A stretch of DNA of 55,992 bases from Crenothrix polyspora (GTDB lineage Bacteria > Pseudomonadota > Gammaproteobacteria > Methylococcales > Methylomonadaceae), in contig NZ_FUKI01000123.1 of NCBI RefSeq assembly GCF_900163755.1, positions 1 through 55,992 on the forward strand. Reading direction: 5' to 3'. Made by a program: the position numbers and the translations under genes. The notes beneath the pieces were generated by a model. That model saw nothing but the letters and a program-made list of their open reading frames with translations, searched no databases and was not told the origin of the DNA. This document shows, piece by piece, positions 48,101 to 55,992 of the stretch. Every line of letters starts with the position of its first letter. Position 1 is the stretch's first letter.

Positions 48101-49444
48101 TTCCGCACTGACATTACGGAAACTTTGCTCCCAACCCACCGCACTAATCGCACTGATATTACCCAACACGCGGCTATCGGCATCCAGGTTAATCGCGCCT
48201 TTGCGTACTTCCACACCTTGCTTACCAGAGTCTGCCTGCAAGGTGATCAGCTGGTTGTTACCATCCAGCATCACTTTACCCAATTGGGTTTTAGGCAAGG
48301 CATTCAAGCGCCAGTCGCGGGTCATGGTGCCAGAGATGACATCGTTAACCGTATAACCTTCACCATCAAAATTCAGCCACAGCTTTCTATTGAGATTAAG
48401 TTGATTGGGTTCAGGCTCAGGATCACCACTGCGGATAACTTTAAAACCCATCACCTGCCCCTGGCTGATTTTATAAGTGGGCAGATGCTTCCACTCATCG
48501 GGCAAATTGGTTTGACTGGCATCCACCGTCACTAACTTCTCAACTTCTACCACGCGCAAATCTGGCTTGGCATCAAACACCCACAATTCCGATTCCGGCC
48601 ACTCGGCATTCACCTTATTAAAAGGGATAATTTTAACCATACTACGGCTACGGGCATTAATATCAATTTGCCACTGGCCAGGGCGCACTTGCAACAGCAA
48701 CTGGCCATCCGCTTCAATACGCGCCGGTAACGGACTTTGTATACTGAGCGGAATAAAATCGTCTAGCACCGGTTTGGCCAGACGTATCTCGCGTTGCTCA
48801 CCAGAGATATTGAGTACCAAACGGGTGGTCATGTTCATCGGTACGTCATCGCTAAAATGCCTAAACACCTGCACATCGAGATTATTTTGACTATTATCGG
48901 CTTGTTTTTGGCCAATATCGCTCTCGCTTAGCCATAATTGACCTTCTTTAAGCACCGGCGCAGGCAGCACTTGACCGTTGATACGCACAGTAATCAAGCC
49001 GGTATCAGAGGGGATACTTAAGTTTTCTGGTATGGTTTTCCATAAAAAAAAACCCTTAATATCATAATTACCCGACGGTAATTTAATAGACGGTACGCCA
49101 TTGTGTTCCATTACCGGTGCGGTTTTGGCGTTAACCGTCACATTCAGCGGCCAGCGTTTTTGATCGCCCGGCAGACTCACCCAACTGTCTTGATACACTT
49201 TCCAGTTGATAGCAAACGTGCCACGGGTAGGGGTAAAATCTAACGCTAATTGCGTGGGCCAGCTACAGCGTTTTTGCTCGTAACTGTTGTACATAAAAGG
49301 ACAACCCAAGTCAGGCGTGTCTTTTAGCACCCAATTGACCCACGGTTTCAGCAGATCTGGTACTTGCTCGGGCTTTAAGGGTGCCGCCTGTAAGCTTGAT
49401 ACCATCATAAAAACACTCAGCCATAACCAAAGCGTACAACGCAT
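45149..49444 (-). CDS. Large exported inner-membrane protein of unknown function
   Basis: 1431 residues from ATG 49444, which follows GGAGG by 5 nt; the longer frame lacks an RBS. The signal peptide is cleaved near LQA (20). A beta-rich periplasmic region (about 21-465) is followed by four or five helices (about 470-590), a Cys-containing segment (KVCQGDAEC and later), another helix (near 740), a second beta-rich periplasmic domain starting with a Cys pair in PDCLPTCAQIP, and four or five C-terminal helices. I do not recognise the family. The two periplasmic halves look similarly organised, suggesting an ancient duplication. Monocistronic; divergent from the Pit gene. Confidence 0.8.
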   Translation of the reverse strand: MRCTLWLWLSVFMMVSSLQAAPLKPEQVPDLLKPWVNWVLKDTPDLGCPFMYNSYEQKRCSWPTQLALDFTPTRGTFAINWKVYQDSWVSLPGDQKRWPLNVTVNAKTAPVMEHNGVPSIKLPSGNYDIKGFFLWKTIPENLSIPSDTGLITVRINGQVLPAPVLKEGQLWLSESDIGQKQADNSQNNLDVQVFRHFSDDVPMNMTTRLVLNISGEQREIRLAKPVLDDFIPLSIQSPLPARIEADGQLLLQVRPGQWQIDINARSRSMVKIIPFNKVNAEWPESELWVFDAKPDLRVVEVEKLVTVDASQTNLPDEWKHLPTYKISQGQVMGFKVIRSGDPEPEPNQLNLNRKLWLNFDGEGYTVNDVISGTMTRDWRLNALPKTQLGKVMLDGNNQLITLQADSGKQGVEVRKGAINLDADSRVLGNISAISAVGWEQSFRNVSAELNLPPGWHLLAATGVDNVPDSWVSRWNLLDFFLVLIVALAIAKLFDVQWGVFALLTLALIWHEPESPRYIWLLILAATALVKVLPVNRFSKLIDSCRWIFGLVLILIAIPFMITQVRIGLYPQLEYSSWGLGIDGGGNGFVRSTPGISHNASRSIIPEQQPYDSVTAAAPAIAETQPQLQSGLSAEAKQSIDTASQEVERKLQKVCQGDAECINRLVSHCQEPVAELQVECKNRSLDKMFEHTMRGGESDVGSSVADMTSFERIDPKAKVQTGPGLPQWQWHKVMLSWNGSVDASQQMRLWYLSPMMSMVFNFIRVGLVLALALRLFGLLDKVKLNPKALLPALLWFSVVPMLAMPSQQAHADFPAQAVLDELKARLLEAPDCLPTCAQIPQMSVVISDKELAISLQIHAQQSVAIPLPVDYEQWFPNQVMVDGAVAQGLYRDNNGLWINLPEGGHQVVLRGVPPLLGSFTLPFALKPNQVTVERTDWDVSGLQDNGQVENQLQFTRVAKPIEANGTTPAQLSSVNLPPFVRIERQLQLGLDWRVITHIVRLSPADSGIILSVPLLVGESITTPGITVKSGAVDVNMAAQQTELQWESSLEKADTLSLLATQTDQWVEVWQANISPIWHVVPTGIAMMHLQSEGQWLPEWHPWPGEKLSLQITRPQSVEGQTLTIDNSDVQVTPSIRSQDTQLKFTLRSSQGAQHTLMLPETATLQSVSMNGQSLPIRQEGRKLTLPVNPGKQEVQVIWQEPIAMRTLLTTPQIDLGRDSVNTNLHVSLAENRWLLFAFGPTMGPAVLFWGVLIVLLLLSVGLGKVPLTPLKARHWFLLLIGLSQIPHEFAGVVIVWLLLLGWRSRQSASEFRHFNTLQSVLAMLTLLSLGVLLFAVGQGLLGASPDMQITGNQSTANHLNWYQDASLSTLPTATLITVPLLVYRLLMFAWSFWLAVSLLNWLQWGWQCFSYTGLWNKAVAKTKPLSFDEESK

Positions 49445-49541
49445 ACTATCCTCCGGACAAGTAATGAAATCGCCAATCAACTTAATTCTAATGGCTAACG
49501 CCATGAATAGAAAGCATAGCACTAACACATTCAGTTTTTAG

Positions 49542-49563
49542 AGCGTTTGTATTAACGCTTTTT
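49542..49563 (+). terminator. Terminator/attenuator-like hairpin upstream of the Pit gene
   Basis: AGCGTT (49542-49547), a 6-nt loop, AACGCT (49554-49559) and then T's (49560-49563) read on the plus strand, 72 nt before the Pit ATG and between divergent genes. No plus-strand gene ends here, so it could be a leader attenuator; the short stem makes this uncertain. Confidence 0.35.
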
Positions 49564-49634
49564 AAATGGCATTATCCACATAATTTGCTAATTAAAATAA
49601 AAATGCTAGGTTATTTTAAAAGGAGAAAATTCTA

Positions 49635-50756
49635 ATGACGACTGTATTAATTATTGCCGTGTGTTTTTTGGCTTTTGCCAACGGCGCTAACGACAATTTT
49701 AAAGGCGTAGCGTCTTTGTATGGCAGTGGTGCAAGCTCTTATCGTTGTGCCTTAGCATGGACAACAGTCAGTACGCTAGCCGGTTCTGTGTGCGCTATTT
49801 ATTTAGCCAATGCCTTATTGGTGAAATTTTCTGGCAAAGGTGTTGCACCCGATGCGCTGATTCAATCCATACCGTTTATGACTGCCGTAGCCACCGGCGC
49901 AGGTTTAACGGTACTGCTGGCCACCCGTTTTGGCTTTCCCATCTCTACCACGCATGCGTTGTTAGGTGCAATTGTTGGCAGTGTTTTAGCTGCCGCACCC
50001 GAAACTATCAATTTTGTCGCCTTGCAAAAGAATTTTTTCTTACCGTTATTATTAAGCCCATTAATCGCGGTGCTGCTGTCTATTGCAGTTTATTCCAGCT
50101 TAAAACAACTGCGACTAGCGCTTAATATTGGCCAGGATTTATGCCTGTGTACGGAAAGCATTGCTTCCAGTACTCCGAATTTTACAGCGGCTCCAGTGTC
50201 ATCCGTTGTCATGCTAGAAAATACACGCGCAGTACTGAGTGTGGATAATGCGGTTGCTTGCCAGCAACGTCAAACGGCGCAATTATTAGGCTTTAATGTA
50301 CAGCGTGTGTTGAACGGCCTGCATTTTTTAAGTGCGGGTACGGTATGTTTTGCACGCGGTTTAAATGATACGCCCAAGATTGCAGGGCTGTTGTGGCTAG
50401 CGCCACCTATTGCCGTGCAATGGGTTATCGTATTAATTGCTGCGCTTATGGCGCTAGGCGGCGTGTTAAATTCGCGACGCATTGCTGAGACCATGAGCCA
50501 TAAAATCACCGCCATCAGTCCAAGCCAAGGTTTAGCTGCCAACTTAAGTACAGCATGTTTGGTTATCTTAGCCAGTAAATTTGGCTTGCCCGTATCAACC
50601 ACCCATGTTTCGGTTGGGGCGTTATTTGGTATTGGTCTACGCAATCAGTCTGTCAATGGGCGTATGATGGCTGGCATTTTATTGGCCTGGATAACCACTT
50701 TACCGTGTGCAGCGTTATGCGCAGCTGCCATGTATAGCTTAGTTAGTATGGCTTGA
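49635..50756 (+). CDS. Pit/PHO4-family inorganic phosphate transporter
   Basis: 373 residues and about ten helices. The duplicated PHO4 signature is clear: FANGANDNFKGVASLYGSG near the N-terminus and CFARGLNDTPKIAG in the second half, each with a GFPISTTHAL/GLPVSTTHVS segment after it. These proteins import phosphate, or metal-phosphate, with protons or Na+. A cytoplasmic loop with Cys and Ser lies between the halves. AAGGAG precedes the ATG. It ends 17 nt from the convergent GGDEF-EAL gene. Confidence 0.9.
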   Translation: MTTVLIIAVCFLAFANGANDNFKGVASLYGSGASSYRCALAWTTVSTLAGSVCAIYLANALLVKFSGKGVAPDALIQSIPFMTAVATGAGLTVLLATRFGFPISTTHALLGAIVGSVLAAAPETINFVALQKNFFLPLLLSPLIAVLLSIAVYSSLKQLRLALNIGQDLCLCTESIASSTPNFTAAPVSSVVMLENTRAVLSVDNAVACQQRQTAQLLGFNVQRVLNGLHFLSAGTVCFARGLNDTPKIAGLLWLAPPIAVQWVIVLIAALMALGGVLNSRRIAETMSHKITAISPSQGLAANLSTACLVILASKFGLPVSTTHVSVGALFGIGLRNQSVNGRMMAGILLAWITTLPCAALCAAAMYSLVSMA

Positions 50757-50773
50757 AAAAGCATCATCCAATT

Positions 50774-53638
50774 TTATTCAGACTTAGCACTGCGTAGATA
50801 TTTTTGGGCAAAATTTACCGAAGGCAGTGGGCGACTAAAATAATAACCCTGAAACAATAAGCAACCCAGCTTTTTTAAAAGCTCAAATTGCTCTTCTGTT
50901 TCCACGCCTTCGGCGACAACACGTAATCTTAAATGTCTCGCCATACTGATAATGGTTTCAATAATAATTGCATCATTGGAATCTAATAAAATATCGCCAA
51001 CAAAGCTACGATCTATTTTTAACACATCCAATGGCAAGCTTTTAAGATAAGCCAACGACGAATAGCCGGTACCAAAATCATCAACCGCAATCGAAACTCC
51101 CAGACTTTTTAAAGCTTTCATTTTCGCAACCGTGTCAGCAATATCAATAATCATGACACTTTCTGTCAACTCAATACCTAATAAATGCGGCGGAATTTGC
51201 GTTTCACTGATTGCATTTTTAATCTGATCGACAAACTCACGCTGTCTAAACTGCCGTGAACTCACATTAAAAGACAAACGCGGCACAGTAATTCCCATCG
51301 CCAACCAAGTTCTAATTTGTTGACAAGTATTTTTTAAGACCCATAAGCCAATGTCTAAAATAAGACTACTTTCTTCGGCAACTAAAATAAAATCTGCCGG
51401 TGACACAATACCCTGCTCAGGGTGATCCCAACGAATCAACACTTCTGCCCCTATCATCACACCTGTATGGTCAACTTGTGGCTGATAAAAAAGCATAAAA
51501 CCCTCTTTCTCAATTGCCATGCGTAAATCTTGTTCTATTTTTAAGCGTTGATCGGCCGCCTCTTGCATAAATGGCTGAAAAAAGCTGATCGCATTACGGC
51601 CACCGGATTTAGATCGATACATTGCAGTATCCGCTTGCTGCAAAATCATATCAGGCCGCTCGTCACCTTCAGGAAACAAAGTAATACCAATACTGGTAGA
51701 AATTTGATGTTGATAATGATGCAGTAAAAAAGGGGTATTCAGTTGCTTGCGAATTTTTTCCGCAACCGTACGCGCATGATCACTGACTTCAATTAAATTT
51801 TCTGAATTAGCATGCAACAAAACCACAAACTCGTCGCCCCCTAAACGTGCCGGCGTATCTTCTTCGCGTAATACCGAAGACAATCGATTAGCTACCTGAA
51901 TCAACAACTCATCACCCACTAAATGCCCTTGAGAGTCATTTAGCAATTTAAAGTGATCTAAATCCAGAAAAATAACCGCACCAAATTGTTTATGGCGTCT
52001 GGCAATAGCAATTTCTTGCTCAAACCTATCCAATAACAAACGTCGGTTGGGTAAGCCCGTCAGTGCATCGTAAAATGCCAAGTTATGAATTTTATCTTCA
52101 GCTTCTTTTTTATGAGTAATATCTGAAAAAACCGATACATAATGAGTGACTTCTCTGTTATTTTCTACCGCTGTGACAATCTGCCATTCCGGATAGATTT
52201 CACCATTTTTACGCCGATTCCACACCTCACCCTCAAATTTTCCGACATCTGCTAGCTCTTGCCAAAAATGCTTATAAAAACTTTTATCATGTCGACCTGA
52301 TTTAAGTATTTTGGGATCTTTGCCAATCACTTCCCTGGGTAAAAAGCCGGTAATTTCAGTAAATGCTTTATTCACACGAATAATTTTGCCAAGTCTGTCG
52401 GTAATCAAAATACCTTGCTGACTTTCAAAAGTAATCGCTGCCACTCGAAACTCTTCTTCGGCCAGTTTTTGCTTGGTAATATCCAGCATCAAACCGTATA
52501 ACTCACTCACCACACCGTCTTTGATTACTTTGGTATGGCTGTCTCGAAACCAAACAATAGTGCCCTCCGCACTTATCATGCGGTATTCTAAATCGACATT
52601 ACCCGCTGCTTGTTCTTCGGCACAAAAAGCTTGTACACGATCTTTGTCATCGTCATGTAAACGCTGCCACCAAAAATCACTTTCATCACGCCACTGCGTT
52701 ACGGGGTAACCCAAGATACTTTCGGCTTCTTCATTGACATATAAAAACCGGTAAGACACCGGGTCAGCGCGCCAAATAATAACCGATTGCGTTTGTAATA
52801 ATTTTTTAAACTGTTTATCCCGCTTACTGAGCTTATGATTTTTTTTAACCAGTTGCTCGGTACGCTGCTCAACCTGTATTTTAATCCATTCATGCCGCCC
52901 CGTTAAAATCAACAATACAATACTGACAAAACCCGGTAGAAAAACCCCCTGAAATTGTAAGTACTGCGTAGCCTGCTGCTGAAAAAACAGCGCCAATGCA
53001 ATAGTCGCTAAAAAACAAATGACTAACGGTAATCCTAGCGTAATAATGCGTTCTTCCCAAATACGCTGCTGTCTATCAAAAATAATAAAAAATAACGGTA
53101 CAAAGACAATCACCCCGGTACAATCAGCTATCCAGGCTTTGATAAATGCGTAATAAATATCCTGAGTTACTATCACACCAGAGATATGCAAAGCGAAGAC
53201 AGTTAAAGCGGTAGGAATAAAAGCTGCCACACCCCCCGTCAAAGTAAAAAATAAAGCAATTTTTCGGATAGCAATTAAGGTATAGGGAAATTGTGCAAAG
53301 CGTTTAATAAGAATAGTCGCCAGCCAAACCCTTAACACGCCACATGATGCGACACTGCATAAAGCCATTAATTTTTGCGGCGAATCCAGCACGCTAGCAA
53401 GGTCAAAAACCTTGAGATACAATAAAATATTGGCCAGAAATATAAACGGTATAACCCGATAGCCCCACAATAAAACCGCTGCCAAACCAATACCCGCAGG
53501 CGGCCAGATACTACTAATATACGCGGGTGGTGGAGCAATCATCATAGCAAGCCACCCTGTTGCATAAAACAACAAGCCCGCAAGCGCATATTGCCAGGCA
53601 TTTTTCAAAAAAATAGTTTGTCCTGTCACCTTAACCAA
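50774..53638 (-). CDS. MASE1-PAS-PAS-GGDEF-EAL c-di-GMP signalling protein
   Basis: 954 residues. The N-terminal MASE1 sensory membrane domain has about eight helices (1-260, with PPAYISSIWPPAGIG). A short coiled segment leads to two PAS/PAC modules (about 285-395 and 400-520). A GGDEF domain (YDALTGLPNRRLL; ARLGGDEFVVLL) and an EAL domain (EVLIRW, ELTESVM, DDFGTGYSS, KIDRSFV, VAEGVET) follow. Both catalytic sets look intact, so it may make or degrade c-di-GMP. The start is TTG, or possibly GTG nine nt later. The ligand is unknown. Confidence 0.9.
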   Translation of the reverse strand: MVKVTGQTIFLKNAWQYALAGLLFYATGWLAMMIAPPPAYISSIWPPAGIGLAAVLLWGYRVIPFIFLANILLYLKVFDLASVLDSPQKLMALCSVASCGVLRVWLATILIKRFAQFPYTLIAIRKIALFFTLTGGVAAFIPTALTVFALHISGVIVTQDIYYAFIKAWIADCTGVIVFVPLFFIIFDRQQRIWEERIITLGLPLVICFLATIALALFFQQQATQYLQFQGVFLPGFVSIVLLILTGRHEWIKIQVEQRTEQLVKKNHKLSKRDKQFKKLLQTQSVIIWRADPVSYRFLYVNEEAESILGYPVTQWRDESDFWWQRLHDDDKDRVQAFCAEEQAAGNVDLEYRMISAEGTIVWFRDSHTKVIKDGVVSELYGLMLDITKQKLAEEEFRVAAITFESQQGILITDRLGKIIRVNKAFTEITGFLPREVIGKDPKILKSGRHDKSFYKHFWQELADVGKFEGEVWNRRKNGEIYPEWQIVTAVENNREVTHYVSVFSDITHKKEAEDKIHNLAFYDALTGLPNRRLLLDRFEQEIAIARRHKQFGAVIFLDLDHFKLLNDSQGHLVGDELLIQVANRLSSVLREEDTPARLGGDEFVVLLHANSENLIEVSDHARTVAEKIRKQLNTPFLLHHYQHQISTSIGITLFPEGDERPDMILQQADTAMYRSKSGGRNAISFFQPFMQEAADQRLKIEQDLRMAIEKEGFMLFYQPQVDHTGVMIGAEVLIRWDHPEQGIVSPADFILVAEESSLILDIGLWVLKNTCQQIRTWLAMGITVPRLSFNVSSRQFRQREFVDQIKNAISETQIPPHLLGIELTESVMIIDIADTVAKMKALKSLGVSIAVDDFGTGYSSLAYLKSLPLDVLKIDRSFVGDILLDSNDAIIIETIISMARHLRLRVVAEGVETEEQFELLKKLGCLLFQGYYFSRPLPSVNFAQKYLRSAKSE

Positions 53639-54151
53639 CTCACGCTTATTCCATGTTTATTATTTTTAAAATCATCCAGAAAACTTAGCTCGTTAGACAA
53701 CACCTATCTTCAATACACGTTAGTCTGCGATAAAGCGTGTGAAACTTACGTGATCGACATGCTTTTAAAGAGGCGTTCTATTTTCACACTGACACCTGCA
53801 ATCATCCTGTGTCAACTATAGACCATATCTTAGTGTTATATGTTTTTTAAAGATCGGTAAAAGCGCATTGCTGCGCCTGTAGCCAAACCAACTATCAATT
53901 TTGGGCTACTAACTGAAAACGGGATAAAAAATAATGCTACTGAAATAAGTTGGGATGCCTGCTGTTTGGCAACCCAACATTGACAACTATTGAATCATGT
54001 TAGGTTGAAAAAAGCATTCAACTCAACCTACATTTTGTCTCATCTTAGTTGGTAGCCCAATTTTTTATAAATAAATAGCGTCATCCTGATAACCAAAAAC
54101 AGATTAACCCTGTAAAATGGAAGTTAATTTTCACTTTTCCTGTTACAACTC
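53639..54151. other. Intergenic region upstream of proS
   Basis: 513 nt without a gene. The three-hairpin repeat at 53901-54060 is listed separately. The rest (53639-53900 and 54061-54151) shows no recognisable element; the proS and GGDEF-EAL promoters must lie here, but no convincing boxes were found. Confidence 0.5.
53901..54060. repeat. Three-hairpin MITE-like element
   Basis: The outer arms TTGGGCTACTAAC (53901-53913) and GTTGGTAGCCCAA (54048-54060) match 12 of 13. Inside is a stem GTTGGGATGCC/GGCAACCCAAC (53949-53959 and 53968-53978, 10 of 11). A second is TAGGTTGA/TCAACCTA (54001-54008 and 54023-54030, perfect). The TAGGTTG motif also occurs in the 45076-45107 hairpin, so the elements may be related. 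Confidence 0.65.
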
Positions 54152-55867
54152 ATGCGCACCTCTCACAACTTACTCAATACCGTTAAAGAAATCCCCGCCG
54201 ATGCGGTTGTTATCAGCCACCAGTTGATGCTGCGTGCCGGACTTATTCGTAAATTGGCCGCAGGTCTGTATACCTGGTTGCCACTGGGTTTACGGGTATT
54301 GCGTAAAGTGGAAAAAATCACCCGCGAGGAAATGGAAAAAGTGGGTGGCTTAGAGGTATTAATGCCTGCTTTGCAACCTGCTGAACTGTGGCAAGAAACC
54401 GGGCGCTGGGAAAAATACGGTCCCGAATTAGCCCGCTTAAAAGATCGCCATGACCGAGATTTTTGTTTAGGCCCAACCCACGAAGAAATTATTACCGATC
54501 TTGCGCGTAATGAGCTGAAAAGTTACAAGCAATTGCCGATAATCTATTATCAAATACAAACCAAATTTCGTGATGAAATTCGCCCGCGCTTTGGGGTAAT
54601 GCGCTCACGCGAATTCATTATGAAAGACGCGTATTCGTTTCATTTGGATCAAGCCTCGTTACAAGACACTTACGATGCTATGCACGAAGCATACACCACG
54701 ATATTCAACCGTTTTGGCTTAAAGTTTCGTGCCGTCGTCGCTGATTCCGGCTCTATTGGTGGCGCTATTTCGCATGAATTCCACGTACTGGCCGACTCTG
54801 GCGAAGATGCCATCGCCTTTTCCTCCGCCAGTACTTATGCCGCTAATATCGAAAAAGCCGAAGCGCTCATGCCAACAGGCGAACGCCCATCTGCCATACA
54901 CGCATTGACATTAATCGACACACCACAACAACACAGTATTGAAGAACTGAGTGCCTTTTTATCAATAGCGCCCAAACAATGCCTGAAAACCTTGATTGTT
55001 AAAGGCGAACAAGACGGCAGCGTGGTGGCACTGTTATTGCGCGGCGACCATGAGCTCAATACCATTAAAGCGGAAAAAATAGCCGGTGTTGCATCGCCCC
55101 TCACGTTTGCCAATGATGGCGAAGTGATGCGTGCTTGCCAGTGCAAACCAGGCTCTATTGGTCCTGTGGGTTTAGCTATTACAATTATTGCCGACCGTAG
55201 CGTACTATTAATGTCTGATTTTGTGTGCGGCGCTAATCAAGACGGCCAGCATTATCAAAACGTCAATTGGGGACGAGATTTACCTGTGCCGTTACACACA
55301 GAAGATTTGCGCACAGTGGTAACGGGTGACCCTAGCCCCGATGGTCAAGGCTCACTGACTATTGCCCGTGGCATAGAAGTAGGCCATATTTTCCAACTGG
55401 GCAGTAAATACAGTGGGGCAATGAAGGCTGGTATTGTTAATGAAGCGGGTAAGTACCAAACCATGCTCATGGGTTGCTACGGCATTGGTGTTTCGCGGGT
55501 TGTTGCTGCGGCTATTGAACAAAATCATGACGAACGCGGAATCATCTGGCCTACGGCACTGGCACCTTTTCAAGTGGCATTGTGCCCGATGAATATGCAT
55601 AAATCCGATCGTTTAAAAGACAGCGCCGAGCAGCTGTATCACACCTTGCTCGCAGCGGGCATTGAGGTATTATTTGACGATCGAAAAGTCCGTGCGGGGT
55701 TTATGTTTGCGGATATGGAACTGATCGGTATTCCGCACTGCATTATTATGGGCGACCGCGGTCTTGATGCTAATACGGTTGAATATAAAGCCAGAACATC
55801 CAAAGAGGCGATAGACATACCGTTGACGGATATTGTGCGCTTTTTACAAGAAAAACTGGCTATCTGA
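54152..55867 (+). CDS. proS: Prolyl-tRNA synthetase
   Basis: 571-residue class-II aminoacyl-tRNA synthetase of the bacterial (ProS type 1) form. The motif 1 region is [20 protein letters not shown] (about 23-42), motif 2 includes FCLGPTHEE and [11 protein letters not shown], and the INS editing domain (about 225-400) precedes motif 3 ([13 protein letters not shown]) and an anticodon-binding domain ([10 protein letters not shown] onward). No frameshift is seen. The ATG has only a weak RBS. Confidence 0.97.
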   Translation: MRTSHNLLNTVKEIPADAVVISHQLMLRAGLIRKLAAGLYTWLPLGLRVLRKVEKITREEMEKVGGLEVLMPALQPAELWQETGRWEKYGPELARLKDRHDRDFCLGPTHEEIITDLARNELKSYKQLPIIYYQIQTKFRDEIRPRFGVMRSREFIMKDAYSFHLDQASLQDTYDAMHEAYTTIFNRFGLKFRAVVADSGSIGGAISHEFHVLADSGEDAIAFSSASTYAANIEKAEALMPTGERPSAIHALTLIDTPQQHSIEELSAFLSIAPKQCLKTLIVKGEQDGSVVALLLRGDHELNTIKAEKIAGVASPLTFANDGEVMRACQCKPGSIGPVGLAITIIADRSVLLMSDFVCGANQDGQHYQNVNWGRDLPVPLHTEDLRTVVTGDPSPDGQGSLTIARGIEVGHIFQLGSKYSGAMKAGIVNEAGKYQTMLMGCYGIGVSRVVAAAIEQNHDERGIIWPTALAPFQVALCPMNMHKSDRLKDSAEQLYHTLLAAGIEVLFDDRKVRAGFMFADMELIGIPHCIIMGDRGLDANTVEYKARTSKEAIDIPLTDIVRFLQEKLAI

Positions 55868-55992
55868 TTTTTGGTACGTGCTTTAAAGTGTAGCGTGGGC
55901 GAGATAAAGACCCACGACAGAATAAAATTGGTACAGCGTTTTCACAGTTCAATAGTTACAGCGTAACCGTTCGCACTGAGCTTGTCGAAGTG
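55868..55992. repeat. Hairpin and REP-like core (copy C) at the window end
   Basis: CGTGGG (55894-55899) and CCCACG (55911-55916) form a 6-bp hairpin after proS. GTTAC-agc-GTAAC (55955-55967) then abuts a REP-like core (55967-55990) identical at 22 of 24 positions to copy A. The element is cut by the window edge. Confidence 0.6.

Noticed and set aside
45180-49541. Many plus-strand ORFs of 60-170 codons opposite the large membrane gene
   Set aside because: Low-complexity translations rich in Asn, Thr and Pro typical of antisense shadows; the minus-strand frame has signal peptide, RBS and membrane pattern.
54061-54151. T-box or riboswitch for proS
   Set aside because: No T-box sequence or anti-terminator with T-tract could be identified; hairpins upstream look like repeats.

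Overview
The window is chromosomal DNA from a Gram-negative gammaproteobacterium. The supporting features are the ADP-heptose/LPS genes, BamE, the Lol transporter, RpoH, Fur, MltF and a PA3496-family protein. A set of small periplasmic copper-type proteins, one of them recalling the PmoD/AmoD family, suggests a methane oxidiser of the Methylococcales. That is inference: no methane monooxygenase, 16S gene or other decisive marker lies here. Almost all of it is single-copy housekeeping DNA with intact genes. The accessory signal sits in intergenic hairpin repeats, one mobile-element relic and a few unusual proteins. LAYOUT: (1) 0.2-8.2 kb, minus strand: a seven-gene LPS core operon, heptosyltransferase > O-antigen ligase-like > GT2 > msbA > gmhA > hldE > hldD, with short gaps or overlaps. 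(2) 8.3-11.9 kb, minus strand: a Tat-exported superoxide reductase-like protein, an unknown membrane protein, a YqaA/DedA protein, a membrane-anchored cupredoxin, and a periplasmic protein whose mature N-terminus is predicted to be histidine. (3) 12.2-19.1 kb, plus strand: pgi-mltF, then guaB-guaA-tadA. (4) 19.2-26.2 kb: an orphan antitoxin-like ORF, cmoA, tRNA-Arg(CCT), a PA3496-family gene, pip, an IS200/IS605-like relic, a C-type-lectin/FG-GAP-like exported protein, rpoH behind a CIRCE operator, yiaA, and a PNPOx-fold protein. (5) 26.3-33.9 kb: fur-lolC/E-lolD, bamE, a Fic-like/zeta-kinase fusion, a Cys-rich secreted protein, and a YheT hydrolase. (6) 34.2-39.3 kb: the aa3-type cytochrome c oxidase operon coxB-ctaD-ctaG-coxC, closed by a strong terminator. 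(7) 39.5-45.0 kb: a DUF2909 gene, then SURF1, a Sco-like protein, a CtaA-FtsY fusion, ftsE and ftsX in one tight operon. (8) 45.1-55.9 kb: a 1431-residue membrane protein, a Pit phosphate transporter, a MASE1-PAS-GGDEF-EAL protein, and proS. HOW THE GENES CONNECT: regions 6 and 7 build and mature one terminal oxidase, covering subunits, CuB insertion, heme a handling and copper delivery. Region 7 also joins this pathway physically to the ftsYEX locus, because the heme A synthase-like membrane domain and the SRP-receptor GTPase FtsY are a single ORF (41412-43310). That fusion is the most striking object in the window. Other notable points are the CIRCE element in front of rpoH, the predicted Fic-like domain fused to a zeta-type kinase, a lectin protein that ends inside a repeat beside an IS relic, and at least six intergenic hairpin (MITE/REP-like) repeats.
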